Below are positions 15,783 through 25,487 of a DNA stretch of 51,345 nucleotides, piece by piece; within the stretch, counting starts at the first letter, position 1; each line of letters starts with the position of its first letter. The stretch is taken from contig JAUXUN010000077.1 of NCBI GenBank assembly GCA_030680855.1, positions 1-51,345 of the forward strand, written 5' to 3'. The notes under the pieces are model-generated. The model was given only the letters and a program-made list of their open reading frames with translations. It made no database searches and was not told the origin of the DNA. This DNA comes from Aestuariivirga sp. (GTDB lineage Bacteria > Pseudomonadota > Alphaproteobacteria > Rhizobiales > Aestuariivirgaceae). The position numbers were made by a program, and so were the translations under genes.

Positions 15783-18200
15783 AACGACATGTCCCCCAAC
15801 AAGGCCGAACGCGAAGCCAAACTCGAAGGCATGGGCTGCAAGCGCAAGCGCGTGGAAGATGCCCGCTTCACCCAGGGCAAGGGAAATTATGTCGATGACA
15901 TAAAACTCCCGGGCATGCTGTTTGGCGATTTCGTGCGCTCGCCCCACGCCCACGCCAGGATCAAGGGCATCAACATCAAGAAGGCCATGAAGGTCCCGGG
16001 CGTCCTCGCCGTGCTGACCGCAACCGAACTGAAAGGCGTGAATCTGGCATGGATGCCGACGCTGGCCGGCGACGTGCAGATGGTTCTGGCTGACGGAAAA
16101 GTCCTGTTCCAGAACCAGGAGGTGGCCTTTGTGGTGGCCACGGACCGCTATGCGGCGGCCGATGGCGTAGAAGCTGTTGAAGTCGATTACGAGGCCTTGC
16201 CGGTTCTCGTCGATCCTTTCCAAGCGATGGTTAAGGGCGCGCCCGTATTGCGTGAGGACATCAAGGACAAGACCGAAGGGGCGCACGGCAAGCGCAAGCA
16301 TTACAACCACATCTTCGAATGGACAGTTGGCGATAAAGACTTGACCGATGCGGCGTTTAGAAAAGCCGATGTCACGATCAAGGAACTGATCTCCTATCAC
16401 CGCACCCATCCATCGCCGCTCGAAACTTGCCAGGCGGTGGCATCCTTCGACAAGATCAAGGGCGAGCTCACCGTGTGGGGCACTTTCCAGGCGCCGCACG
16501 TGATCCGCACCGTTGCATCTCTTATCTCGACAATTCCCGAACACAAAATCCATGTCATCTCCCCCGACGTCGGCGGCGGCTTTGGCAACAAGGTCGGCGC
16601 CTATCCCGGCTATATCTGTGCGATTGTCGCCTCAATCGTCACCGGCAAGCCGGTGAAATGGGTTGAAGACCGCATTGAGAATCTCACGGCGACGAGTTTT
16701 GCCCGCGACTATCACATGACGGCGGAGATTGCCGCGACGAAAGAAGGCAAGGTACAAGGCTTGCGCGTCCATGTGCTGGCCGATCACGGGGCCTTTGATG
16801 CCTGCGCCGACCCTTCCAAATGGCCGGCCGGATTCTTCAACATCGTCACGGGATCCTATGATTTCCCGGTGGCCCATGTGGCAGTTGACGGGGTTTACAC
16901 CAACAAGGCCCCAGGCGGCGTTGCCTACCGCTGTTCCTTCCGCGTCACCGAGGCCGCCTATTGCATCGAACGCGCCATGGATATCTTGGCGCAGAAACTC
17001 AAGATGGACCCGGCCGAGCTTCGGATGAAGAACTTCATCCGCCGCGAGCAGTTCCCCTACCAGTCCGCCTTGGGTTGGGAGTATGACTCCGGCGATTATC
17101 ACACGGCCATGAAGCAGGCTATGGAGAAGATCGACTATCAGCGACTGCGGGCCGAGCAGAAGCGCAAGCAGGCCGACTTCAAGGCCGGCAAGACTCGCGA
17201 GATTATGGGCATTGGTGTGTCCTTCTTCACCGAAATTGTCGGCGCGGGGCCATCGAGGAATTGCGATATTCTCGGCATCGCCATGTTCGACTCCTGCGAA
17301 ATCCGCGTCCACCCCACGGGTTCCGCCATCGCCCGCGTAGGCACGAAGTCAACCGGCCAGGGCCATGAAACCACTTGGGCGCAGATCATCGCGACCGAAA
17401 TAGGCATTCCCTCAGCCGACGTGATGGTGGAGGAAGGCAACACTGATACAGCACCCTACGGGCTTGGAACTTACGGGTCCCGCTCGACGCCGGTAGCGGG
17501 TGCGGCCATCGCCATGGCGGCGCGGAAGATAAAAGCCAAGGCCCAGATGATTGCGGCCTATATGCTGGAAGTGCACGAGGATGACCTGCAATTCGATATT
17601 GACGGTTTCCGCGTGAAGGGCCTGCCGGAAAAATTCAAGTCGATGAAGGAAATTGCCTGGGCGGCCTACCATTCGGTTCCTCCCGGCATGGAGCCGGGCC
17701 TGGAAGCGGTGAGCTATTATGACCCACCGAACATGACCTATCCCTTCGGGGCCTATTTCTGCGTGATGGATATTGATGTCGATACCGGCGTCTACAAAAT
17801 CAAGCGCTTCTACGCGCTTGACGATTGCGGCACCCGGATCAATCCAATGATCATTGAAGGCCAGGTCCATGGCGGCCTCACCGAAGCCTTCGCCATCGCC
17901 ATGGGCCAGGAGATTCGCTATGATGCCGGCGGCAACGTGCTCACCGGCTCGTTCATGGATTTCTTCATGCCAACCGCGGTTGAAACGCCCCACTGGGAAA
18001 CCGATCACACGGTAACGCCGTCACCGCATCACCCCATCGGGGCCAAGGGCGTCGGTGAAAGCCCGAACGTCGGCGGCGTGCCGGCATTTTCCAACGCGGT
18101 CAATGACGCCTTCGGCTTCCTGGGCTCAACCCATATCCAGATGCCCCATGACTACTGGCGCAACTGGGAAGCGGCCAAGTCATTGGGCCTAGTGAAGTAA
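15780..18200 (+). CDS. coxL: Form I aerobic CO dehydrogenase large (Mo-Cu) subunit
   Basis: Starting at the ATG that overlaps the coxS stop, the protein has 806 residues, close to the 809 I recall for the Afipia enzyme. The active-site loop reads VAYRCSFR. The copper-ligating Cys is C385 (C388 in Afipia) and the catalytic Glu in [11 protein letters not shown] is E760 (E763 in Afipia). Both have the same three-residue offset. The AYxCSFR motif marks form I, true CO dehydrogenase, as opposed to the AYRGAGR form II proteins of less certain function. It oxidises CO with water to CO2 at a Mo-S-Cu centre bound to molybdopterin cytosine dinucleotide. Confidence 0.97.
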   Translation: MNDMSPNKAEREAKLEGMGCKRKRVEDARFTQGKGNYVDDIKLPGMLFGDFVRSPHAHARIKGINIKKAMKVPGVLAVLTATELKGVNLAWMPTLAGDVQMVLADGKVLFQNQEVAFVVATDRYAAADGVEAVEVDYEALPVLVDPFQAMVKGAPVLREDIKDKTEGAHGKRKHYNHIFEWTVGDKDLTDAAFRKADVTIKELISYHRTHPSPLETCQAVASFDKIKGELTVWGTFQAPHVIRTVASLISTIPEHKIHVISPDVGGGFGNKVGAYPGYICAIVASIVTGKPVKWVEDRIENLTATSFARDYHMTAEIAATKEGKVQGLRVHVLADHGAFDACADPSKWPAGFFNIVTGSYDFPVAHVAVDGVYTNKAPGGVAYRCSFRVTEAAYCIERAMDILAQKLKMDPAELRMKNFIRREQFPYQSALGWEYDSGDYHTAMKQAMEKIDYQRLRAEQKRKQADFKAGKTREIMGIGVSFFTEIVGAGPSRNCDILGIAMFDSCEIRVHPTGSAIARVGTKSTGQGHETTWAQIIATEIGIPSADVMVEEGNTDTAPYGLGTYGSRSTPVAGAAIAMAARKIKAKAQMIAAYMLEVHEDDLQFDIDGFRVKGLPEKFKSMKEIAWAAYHSVPPGMEPGLEAVSYYDPPNMTYPFGAYFCVMDIDVDTGVYKIKRFYALDDCGTRINPMIIEGQVHGGLTEAFAIAMGQEIRYDAGGNVLTGSFMDFFMPTAVETPHWETDHTVTPSPHHPIGAKGVGESPNVGGVPAFSNAVNDAFGFLGSTHIQMPHDYWRNWEAAKSLGLVK

Positions 18201-18254
18201 GCAGTTGAAGGAGTGCAGCCGGGCCCGACAGCATGCCCGGCTGGAGTTGCTGCC

Positions 18255-19130
18255 ATGACCATGAACCTGCCGGAACTCAGCCTCAAACTCGCCGATGCCG
18301 GTTATGTCGCTGACCGCGAACTTGCCATGGCCCTGCACCTGATGGAGCTGCTGCAACGGCCGCTTCTGCTCGAGGGCGAAGCCGGTGTTGGAAAAACCGA
18401 AGTCGCCAAGGCGCTGGCGAATGTCCATGGCACGACGCTTATCCGCCTGCAGTGTTATGAAGGCCTTGACCGTGCCGAGTCGCTTTATGAATGGAACTAC
18501 CAGCGCCAGCTGCTGGCTATCCAGGCCCGGACTGCGTCAGGAATCAGTGTCAGCGAGGATGACATTTTTTCCGAGCGCTTCCTGCTCGAGCGCCCGCTGC
18601 TGCAGGCTATCCGGCAGGAACGGCCGCCGGTTCTGCTTATTGATGAAATCGACCGGGCCGACGAGGAGTTTGAAGCCTTTCTCCTGGAACTGCTCTCGGA
18701 CTTTCAAGTGACAATCCCTGAGTTCGGCACCATCAAGGCCCGCAGCATTCCTTATGTTGTGCTGACGTCCAATGGAACCCGCGAGATATCGGACGCCTTG
18801 CGCAGGCGCTGCCTCTACCACTATGTCGATTATCCCAGCGTGGAGCGTGAGGCGGCAATCCTGCAACGTCGGCTGCCAGACATTGGCGCCTCCTTTGCCC
18901 TGCAGATATCCCGCGTGCTGGAGAAAGTTCGCAAGGAGGAGCTCCGCAAGGTGCCGGGTGTGGCCGAAACCCTGGATTGGGCCGCCGCCCTGATTGGCCT
19001 TGAGATCAAGGACCTGCATAGCAATCCTGAAAAGGTTTTTGACACGATGATGTGTCTTCTCAAAACTCAAGAAGACAAGTTGCGTTTTACCCGCGAAGTC
19101 GCCGAACGCCTGTTGGGGAAAGTCGCATGA
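18255..19130 (+). CDS. coxD: CoxD, AAA+ ATPase for Mo-Cu site maturation
   Basis: A 291-residue MoxR-type AAA+ ATPase, starting at ATG 18255. Walker A GEAGVGKT is at 41-48 and Walker B LLIDEIDRADEEFEA follows near 130. In Afipia, CoxD works as a chaperone that sulfurates the molybdenum before copper insertion. Its stop overlaps the coxE start (ATGA), in line with the usual pairing of MoxR ATPases with VWA proteins. A GTG 14 codons upstream is possible but has poor spacing to the ribosome site. Confidence 0.9.
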   Translation: MTMNLPELSLKLADAGYVADRELAMALHLMELLQRPLLLEGEAGVGKTEVAKALANVHGTTLIRLQCYEGLDRAESLYEWNYQRQLLAIQARTASGISVSEDDIFSERFLLERPLLQAIRQERPPVLLIDEIDRADEEFEAFLLELLSDFQVTIPEFGTIKARSIPYVVLTSNGTREISDALRRRCLYHYVDYPSVEREAAILQRRLPDIGASFALQISRVLEKVRKEELRKVPGVAETLDWAAALIGLEIKDLHSNPEKVFDTMMCLLKTQEDKLRFTREVAERLLGKVA

Positions 19131-20335
19131 CCTGCTGCACGCCTCCTGCGGAACCTGGCAGCCTTGATCCTCTCTGGGATGCAATTCTCGGCCGGATGTC
19201 GGCATTTGCGATGTTACTCCGCAGCCACGGCTTTGTCATTGGCCTCAGGGAAAACGCCGATGCCGCAAGGCTCGCGGCCCAGCTTGCCATGGACCGTCCG
19301 GCTATCCAGCGCACCGCTTTCAAGGCGCTGTTCTGCTCTCGCGTATCGGACTGGAAACAGTTCGACGAGTTGTTCAATTCCTACTGGCTTGGCCGGGGGA
19401 TGAAGAAGTTGCTGCGTGTGGGGGGCTCGACGGCGGCATCAACCCGACCCTGTTCTCTGGCGTCAACCGGAAAGGACAACGGCCAGAGCGGTTCGACTGA
19501 ACTTGGCGAAGAGGTTTCCACTCCATCGGGTATGGAAACGGAGGATGGCGCCACCGGAAAAAGCGAAGGCGCATCGCGCACCGAGATTACGAGCTCGACC
19601 GACTTCCGCAAAATTGCCGATCCGCGCGAGCTGGAAAAAGCCCATGCCGCGGCGGAGCGTTTCGCCAGGGCCATGCGCGCGCGGCTGACGCGGCGTGAAC
19701 AGGCCCGCAGCAGAGGCAGGCGCATTGACTTGCGTGCCACCATCCGACGGAATGTCGGCGTGGGGGGGATTCCGGTAAATCTCCGCTTTCGCCAGCGCAA
19801 GCCGAAGCCCCTGCGCCTAGTGGTACTGCTCGATGCCTCGGGCTCCATGCAGATGTACACCGCCGTGTTCATCCGCCTTATTCACGGCATTCTCGATAAT
19901 TTCCGTGAAGCCGAAGCTTTCGTTTTCCACACGCGGCTGGTGCATATCTCATCTGCTATGAAGGAGAAGAACGCCAAGCGCGCGCTGGAGCGCATGTCGC
20001 TCATGACCCAGGGTGTGGGCGGCGGAACCAGGATCGGTGAGTGCCTGGCAACCTTCAACAAGTGGCATGCCAAGCGCCTCCTGAATTCGCGCAGTTGCGT
20101 GATGATCCTCTCCGACGGCTACGACACGGGTGCCCCGGAGGTTCTCGCTTCGGAACTGAAGCGGCTGCGCCAGCGCTGCCGGCGCATTGCCTGGCTCAAT
20201 CCGATGATGGGCTGGGATGATTACCGCCCCGATGCAAAAGCCATGCAGGCGGCCCTGCCCTATCTCGATTTGTTTGCGCCGGCCCATAATCTGGAAAGCC
20301 TCGAAGCGCTTGAACTCTATCTGGCGCGATTATGA
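19127..20335 (+). CDS. coxE: CoxE, von Willebrand factor A domain maturation protein
   Basis: From ATG 19127, overlapping the coxD stop, the protein has 402 residues. A variable, low-complexity Ser/Thr/Gly/Glu stretch covers about 110-170. The C-terminal VWA domain carries the MIDAS motif DASGSM at 236-241 and the later SDGYDTG loop. CoxE partners CoxD in copper insertion into CO dehydrogenase. It is therefore expected to form a ring ATPase and VWA adaptor complex acting on apo-CoxL. Confidence 0.9.
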   Translation: MTCCTPPAEPGSLDPLWDAILGRMSAFAMLLRSHGFVIGLRENADAARLAAQLAMDRPAIQRTAFKALFCSRVSDWKQFDELFNSYWLGRGMKKLLRVGGSTAASTRPCSLASTGKDNGQSGSTELGEEVSTPSGMETEDGATGKSEGASRTEITSSTDFRKIADPRELEKAHAAAERFARAMRARLTRREQARSRGRRIDLRATIRRNVGVGGIPVNLRFRQRKPKPLRLVVLLDASGSMQMYTAVFIRLIHGILDNFREAEAFVFHTRLVHISSAMKEKNAKRALERMSLMTQGVGGGTRIGECLATFNKWHAKRLLNSRSCVMILSDGYDTGAPEVLASELKRLRQRCRRIAWLNPMMGWDDYRPDAKAMQAALPYLDLFAPAHNLESLEALELYLARL

Positions 20336-20348
20336 CGGAGTGAAAGCC

Positions 20349-21167
20349 ATGGCAACTCAAACCGACGTAATGGATATGGTCTCGCAGTTGAAACAGCGCG
20401 GTGAGGCCTTTGTGGTGGCAACGGTCGTGCGCACCGTCGCCGTGACGGCTGCCAAGGCCGGGGCCAAGGCGGTGATCACGCCAGACGGTACAATTCTTGG
20501 CGGCTGGATTGGCGGGGGCTGCGCCCGGGGAGCCGTGTTGAAAGCAGCCCAGGACGTGTTCAAAGATGGTGAAGCACGGCTTATTTCCGTGCAACCCCCT
20601 ACCGAGCTTGAGGCGCTGGGTGTCACCCCCGGTCAAAGCCTGCAAGGTGTGCGCTTTGCCAAAAACATGTGCCCCAGCCAAGGCACCATGGATATTTTTG
20701 TGGAGGCCGTCATGCCCCGACCTAACCTGGTGATTTGCGGCTCGAGTCCCGTTGCCGTGGCACTTGCACGCCTTGCCGCTGTTATGGGTTATGCCGTTAC
20801 AACTGTGGCACCCCAGCCTGAACAGGGAGCTTTCGAGACTGCCGATGCGCGCATCGAAGGATATGCCTTGCCTGTTTCAGAAACAGCGCGACGCTTCGTC
20901 GTCGTATCGACGCAAGGAAAGGGCGATGAAGCAGCGCTGCGCGCCATCCTTGATATAGGCGCCGATTATAAGGCCTTTGTCGGCAGCCGCCGAAAGATAG
21001 CGTCCATTCGCGGGAAATTTGTTGCTGACGGCGCATCGGCGGAAGCCTTCGATTCCATCAAGGCCCCGGCTGGCATTGATATCAATGCCATCTCCCCAGA
21101 AGAAATTGCGCTTTCCATCATGGCCGAAGTCACCGCGCTGCGGCACCAAAAAAACAGAACGAGATAA
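20349..21167 (+). CDS. coxF: CoxF, XdhC/CoxI-family maturation protein
   Basis: From ATG 20349 the protein has 272 residues. The N-terminal XdhC/CoxI domain shows GGWIGGGCARGAVL. A Rossmann-type domain begins near LVICGSSPVAVALARLA. The last segment PAGIDINAISPEEIALSIMAE is the family signature. Related XdhC binds molybdenum cofactor and hands it, often in sulfurated form, to the target enzyme. Position after coxE matches Afipia coxF. The upstream 44 codons of open frame overlap coxE and are unlikely to be translated. Confidence 0.88.
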   Translation: MATQTDVMDMVSQLKQRGEAFVVATVVRTVAVTAAKAGAKAVITPDGTILGGWIGGGCARGAVLKAAQDVFKDGEARLISVQPPTELEALGVTPGQSLQGVRFAKNMCPSQGTMDIFVEAVMPRPNLVICGSSPVAVALARLAAVMGYAVTTVAPQPEQGAFETADARIEGYALPVSETARRFVVVSTQGKGDEAALRAILDIGADYKAFVGSRRKIASIRGKFVADGASAEAFDSIKAPAGIDINAISPEEIALSIMAEVTALRHQKNRTR

Positions 21168-21181
21168 AAGGAACCAGTTGA

Positions 21182-21772
21182 ATGAAAATGTCCGGCAGCC
21201 AGGTCATTCAGGTCCCGCGCAAGATTGTGTGGCAGGGGTTGAACGACCCCAAGATACTTCAGCAATGCATTCCAGGCTGCGAAGCAATCACTATGGCGTC
21301 GCCTACCGAAATGAGCGCCAAGGTCGTGCTTAAAGTAGGCCCGGTGAAAGCCACGTTTGCAGGTGAAGTGACCCTGACTGACATAAGGGCACCCGAGAGC
21401 TACCGGATTTCCGGGAAGGGCCAAGGCGGGTTGGCTGGCTTTGCGACGGGAGGCGCCACGGTGAAGCTCACCGAAAACAGCCCGGCTGAAACGCTGATGG
21501 ACTATGATGTGGACGCGCAATTCGGCGGCAAGCTTGCCATGCTTGGATCACGCTTGATTGACTCCACCGCCAAGTCACTGGCCGGACAATTTTTTACCAA
21601 ATTCGCAAGCCTTATGATGAAGCAGGGGCAATCTTCTGCTTCGGCGCCAAGAGCCAAATCACTGATGAAACCAACGACTTCCACGAAAGCTAAAAAACCT
21701 GCGACAAAGAAACCGGCAAGTATAAAAACCTTGACCAAGAAGAAAATATCGCCCAAATCGCAGAAATCCTGA
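21182..21772 (+). CDS. coxG: CoxG, SRPBCC-family membrane recruitment factor for CO dehydrogenase
   Basis: A 196-residue protein with a START/SRPBCC lipid-binding fold over the first 145 residues (GSQVIQVPRKIVWQGLNDPK, LQQCIPGCEAI, YDVDAQFGGKLAMLGSRLI). CoxG proteins help attach CO dehydrogenase to the inner membrane and hand electrons to quinone. The last 45 residues are strongly basic, with KAKKPATKKPA and LTKKKISPK, and could bind anionic lipid. It is the last gene of the cox operon here. The homologues of coxH, coxI and coxK are not in the window. Confidence 0.88.
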   Translation: MKMSGSQVIQVPRKIVWQGLNDPKILQQCIPGCEAITMASPTEMSAKVVLKVGPVKATFAGEVTLTDIRAPESYRISGKGQGGLAGFATGGATVKLTENSPAETLMDYDVDAQFGGKLAMLGSRLIDSTAKSLAGQFFTKFASLMMKQGQSSASAPRAKSLMKPTTSTKAKKPATKKPASIKTLTKKKISPKSQKS

Positions 21773-22329
21773 TGACCTTGTCTTTTTCCACTCGAACCAA
21801 GATGAGACCTTTACCCAGAATCTAAATTGCAGTGACACGGTGCCTCTCGGAACGGAAGCGTTGGGTCAAAGAGAAGTTCAGCCTGTCTTTTATAAATGGA
21901 AAGATCACAGCTTCCGACCGAAACAGCGCCGTGAGTTTGAGCCAAACTCCAAGTGTCGCGAGAGATGACTGACTGTGGCGTTGCTCTTTAGGCAATCATA
22001 TTGCGGCAAGTACAAATGACAATTTTTTGGTGAGGCTTTTCACGTGACTTCACGGAACACACTGACCCTTACTGCACACGTTGCGCATACGGCGGCTTCT
22101 AAACCTTCGATTTATTTGGATTGTCATTCCTATCCATCATGGGCGCGGTGGCAAACACTTTCCCCCGCGCCACCGTCGGTGGCGTGTTGCTGTTCATGGT
22201 CGGCATTTAGCGCGAACCAGCGCAACGGCACAATTGGAAAAGGAGTGAAATGCAATGCAAGGAAACGCGCACGGATATATGGAATAGATTGGCTGGCGTT
22301 GAATTCGGCTCGACCCGTTATGTCGTCTC
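21773..22329. other. Intergenic stretch after coxG with a repeat copy
   Basis: No gene is supported. The stretch contains the A part and a short B remnant of the dispersed repeat (22046-22260), then runs into the end of an amidase pseudogene on the minus strand. No clear terminator with a T-tract follows coxG. Confidence 0.5.
22046..22260 (+). repeat. Dispersed intergenic repeat, copy 2
   Basis: The start ACTTCACGGAACACACTG matches the 28.9 kb and 51.06 kb copies. The core GATTGTCATTCCTATCCATC begins at 22119 and also at 28999. A reduced B block remains at 22231 (CAATTGGAAAAGGAGTGAAA). The middle of the copy has diverged into a GC-rich palindromic stretch. Confidence 0.72.
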
Positions 22330-22845
22330 GCGGGCTATCGGTGGCCTCCGCGATCTCAGGCCTCGGGGGCGTTCCGATCGCGTGGCCGGCTCTCAACACC
22401 ACATCATCCTCGAAATGACGGCCGACAGGTTGAATGGAGAGCGGCAATCCTGGAGCCGCAAACCCGTTGTAAATGGCCAGGGACGGATTTCCAGTCAGGT
22501 TGAAGGGCCGCGTCAGCGAGAGTTCCAGCTTCCCAAGTGGTGTGTGTTCGTATCCAAGCACTTGTGCTGGTTTCTTTGTCGCTGGCAACACGAGCACATC
22601 AACATCACGCATCACGCATCACCTCCGCCAGCTCTTCAAACAAAGCCGACCGCCGCAACTGCAACGGCCGAACCGCTCGACGATCCTGCCGGATCATAGT
22701 CGAGATTCCAAGAATTGCGCGCCGTCGGCAAAGGTCCGCCCAATTTGGCAATGCCAGCTGCATTTTCCAAAGTCGACTGCTTGCCCAAGATGATCGCACC
22801 TGCATTTTTCAAAGTGCGGACGACGCTTGCGGTCGCCCTGCCGAT
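22330..22845 (-). pseudogene. Amidase (GatA/amidase-signature family) pseudogene
   Basis: On the minus strand, one frame carries GRATASVVRTLKNAGAIILG and then the Ser-rich amidase signature DPAGSSSGSAVAVAAVGF (22651-22695), followed at once by a stop. A second frame then carries the family's C-terminal text: DVDVLVLPATKKPAQ, RPFNLTGNPSLAIYNGFAAP and GLPLSIQPVGRHFEDD. The roughly 200 residues normally between the two parts are missing. A 7-base direct repeat (GCATCAC) at about 22604-22622 shifts the frame. The gene cannot make an active enzyme. Confidence 0.82.
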
Positions 22846-23089
22846 GGCTTTCTGCCGGTGCCGTCATCAACTCCAGATGAATCTCAACAGACCTTAGAAG
22901 TTGCAGGGTTAAAGTTATCCGCGACAACGTTCGAGGCGGGGGGCCGCCCAGAAGCATTTTGTTATGCTCGCAAAAAGAGAGAACCCGTGACGTGATTGAA
23001 TTCGAAGGATGGCCGCGCATCGTCAAAGGGAAGATCGTAGCGAACTTCGACCGAATCGTGCGTGGCAACGGGCGTGCCCAAATCAACGA

Positions 23090-23626
23090 TCAAGCCCGGC
23101 AGAACTTTCGCGTTAGTGTAACGCGCGCCAAGCAACGAACGACTATCTTGACGCAAAAAAAACGACCCCTGTGTACTCCGATAGCGAATCCTGCAAAAAC
23201 GCCGATCGCCGCAAGCAACGTCCCGCCGAAGAACGGAGCACCTACGGTTTCGTTGTGCCCCAGTAACAATACGACTGCGATCAAGACCAGCAGAACAGCT
23301 ATGACCTGATATAAGCTCTCTGAACGCAACTGAATAGCCCACCCTGCCCCGAACCACGCCCCGAGCAGACCGCCGCCGAGAAGTTTGACAATGATGGGCC
23401 ATTGCGCGACGACTTCGACAAGCGGCACAGTCTGCGCCCGAAATGGCAAAGCAGAGGCAACTACAACGAGGCTCATGGCCTTATTGAGAATAACGGCTTC
23501 CAATGCAGCGAAACGGAACATGCCAATTAACAGGGGCAATCGAAACTCTGCGCCCCCGAGTCCGATCAATGCGCCCAGCATGCTGATCACGCTGCCACTG
23601 AGGAATGTACCCGTCTTGTTGTTCAT
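23090..23626 (-). pseudogene. Truncated TauE/SafE-type sulfite exporter gene
   Basis: From ATG 23626 (minus) the text has the family's opening helices: SGSVISMLGALIGLGGAEFRLP, trimmed here to its core GALIGLGGAEFRLPLL, then [18 protein letters not shown] and a further helix ending GFAIGVH. The second glycine-rich half that should follow is absent. Translation passes instead into an Arg-rich tail after an eight-A run near 23153-23161. Only about 155 of the usual 250 residues remain, so it is probably a broken gene. It follows modC on the same strand, but its own function is likely lost. Confidence 0.7.
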
Positions 23627-23718
23627 GTCGGTCCGGTGCTCATGGTCTGGCTTCGGTTCTGACACCACTTCGTCCCGACAGGAAAGGTGGCTCCGGCAGT
23701 AGTGGCCTTATTCGATAG

Positions 23719-24816
23719 TCACACCTCGATTGGCGCCCGAGTTACGTGATCGCGGGCGACGGACATCGATTTGACGATGGCATGGACCGCATCACCAGGT
23801 TGGAGATGTAGTTGAACGACAGCGCGGCGCGTGATGCGGGCGAGGATTTCGTCATCGCCCACCCGGACGTGGACGATCACGCCCGGTCCGGTTCCTGGAG
23901 TGATGGCAGCGATCGTCCCGGCCAGGATGTTCTGTGCGGACAGTTCCTCCGGCCTTGCCTTGGCGAGGATAACTTCATGCGCCATGATCCGCACACGCAC
24001 CTTTGTGCCGGGCTGCCCTTCAATGGTCGGTAAGAACAATGGCCCGGTGGCAGCATCGAGCCGGGTCAGGCCGTCGTCCGCATGCACGACGATCACAGCA
24101 GGAAGCATGGCTGCGACCTCGCGGATGCCCATGGCACGCAGAGCATCAGGATCAGCCATCACTTCCGCCGTCGTACCTTCGCGAACGACACGACCCTTCT
24201 CGATCACCACCATCCGGTCAGCCAGCAATTGCGCTTCGTTCATGTCATGGGTGACGAGTACCACCGGCATCTTGAGGTGCGCGCGCAAGGCGATGATCTC
24301 GTCGTAGAGCCGCTCGCGTGTGGCGCTGTCGACGGCGGAGAAGGGTTCATCAAGCAGGAGGGCCTGTGGACGTCGGGCGAGCGCCCGGGCCACAGCGACG
24401 CGCTGCTGCTGACCGCCGGAAAGCTGGGCGGGCTTGCGGTCCGCAAGGCCCGGCAGGTTAACGAGGGCGAGAAGACGCTCGGCCTCGGCCCGCGGGTTCG
24501 GAGCTCCCCGGTCCATTGCCGCCATCACATTCTGCGCCGCCGTCATATGTGGAAACAGTGCATAGTTCTGGAACACGACGCCCACATGTCGCCTGTGCGG
24601 CGCAAGGTTGATGCCGGCAGCCGTGTCGAGCCAAACTTCGCCATCCACCGACACCCGTGCCGTCTCCGGCCGCCAAAGCCCTGCGATCGTGCGCAAAAGC
24701 GTGGTCTTGCCGGAGCCCGAGTGACCGACCAGCGCAAGCAGTTCACCAGGTTCGGCGCGAAAAGATGCTTGAAGGGAAATGGGCGCATCTGCCCGTGCCA
24801 TCACCTCCAGCGGCAT
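23719..24816 (-). CDS. modC: Molybdate ABC transporter ATP-binding protein
   Basis: A 365-residue ATPase with Walker A GHSGSGKT, Q-loop QNYALFPHM, signature LSGGQQQRVAVARAL and Walker B ALLLDEPFSAVD. A C-terminal molybdate-binding Mop/TOBE region follows (NILAGTIAAITPG). The start A overlaps the stop codon of modB. It powers molybdate uptake. That supply is needed for the Mo-Cu cofactor of the CO dehydrogenase encoded 2 kb away. Confidence 0.95.
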   Translation of the reverse strand: MPLEVMARADAPISLQASFRAEPGELLALVGHSGSGKTTLLRTIAGLWRPETARVSVDGEVWLDTAAGINLAPHRRHVGVVFQNYALFPHMTAAQNVMAAMDRGAPNPRAEAERLLALVNLPGLADRKPAQLSGGQQQRVAVARALARRPQALLLDEPFSAVDSATRERLYDEIIALRAHLKMPVVLVTHDMNEAQLLADRMVVIEKGRVVREGTTAEVMADPDALRAMGIREVAAMLPAVIVVHADDGLTRLDAATGPLFLPTIEGQPGTKVRVRIMAHEVILAKARPEELSAQNILAGTIAAITPGTGPGVIVHVRVGDDEILARITRRAVVQLHLQPGDAVHAIVKSMSVARDHVTRAPIEV

Positions 24817-25484
24817 CAGGACAGTCTCCGGCCAACCCGCGCCGATAGCATGTAGGTCGCCGCGATGGTAATGAGCGAGATCGCCACGAGGGTCGCCGAC
24901 ATTATACCGGCTCCAGCCATGTCGAAGCCTTGCACCCGGTCATAGATGGAAATCGCGATCGTTTTGGTTTCGCCGGGGATCGAGCCGCCCATCATCAGGA
25001 TGATGCCGAACTCACCCAGCGTGTGGGCAAAGGTCAGCACCATGGCGGTCATCACGCCGGGCCATGCCAGCGGCAGTTCCACTCTCCAGAGACTGCGCCA
25101 CGGTGACATGCCGCAACAGGCGGCCGCTTCACGCACCTCGATTGGGACCGCTTCGAAGCCGCGTTGTGCGGGCTGGATGGCGAACGAAAGGTTGAAGATG
25201 ACCGAGGCCAGCAATAGTCCTTCAAATGTAAAAACGAGCTGGTGGCCAAAGGTCTCCTGCCAGAAAGCGCCCACAGGCGAGTTCCGACCGAAGGCCAGCA
25301 GCAGATAAAATCCGAAGACTGTCGGCGGGAGGACCAGCGGCAGCATGACAACGGCTTCGACGAGCCCCTTTGCCCCAAACTGCCGGTAGGCCAAAAAGCG
25401 GCCGGCCAGAATGGAGACCGGCAGCAGAATTGCCACCGTCCATCCGGCAAGCCGCAATGACAGGAACAGGGCTGTCCAGTCCAA
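24816..25484 (-). CDS. modB: Molybdate ABC transporter permease
   Basis: A 222-residue inner-membrane permease. The first helix (LRLAGWTVAILLPVSILAG), LPPTVFGFYLLL and the ATPase-contact loop EVREAAACCGMSPWRSLWRV fit ModB. LGEFGIILMMGGSIPGETKT is the characteristic late ModB motif. It starts three bases after the modA stop and overlaps modC by one base, so the three are one transcription unit. Confidence 0.95.
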   Translation of the reverse strand: MDWTALFLSLRLAGWTVAILLPVSILAGRFLAYRQFGAKGLVEAVVMLPLVLPPTVFGFYLLLAFGRNSPVGAFWQETFGHQLVFTFEGLLLASVIFNLSFAIQPAQRGFEAVPIEVREAAACCGMSPWRSLWRVELPLAWPGVMTAMVLTFAHTLGEFGIILMMGGSIPGETKTIAISIYDRVQGFDMAGAGIMSATLVAISLITIAATYMLSARVGRRLS

Positions 25485-25487
25485 AGC

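Noticed and set aside
24082-24855. 257-residue plus-strand frame
   Set aside because: Antisense of modC; composition is His/Arg-rich as expected for a shadow frame.
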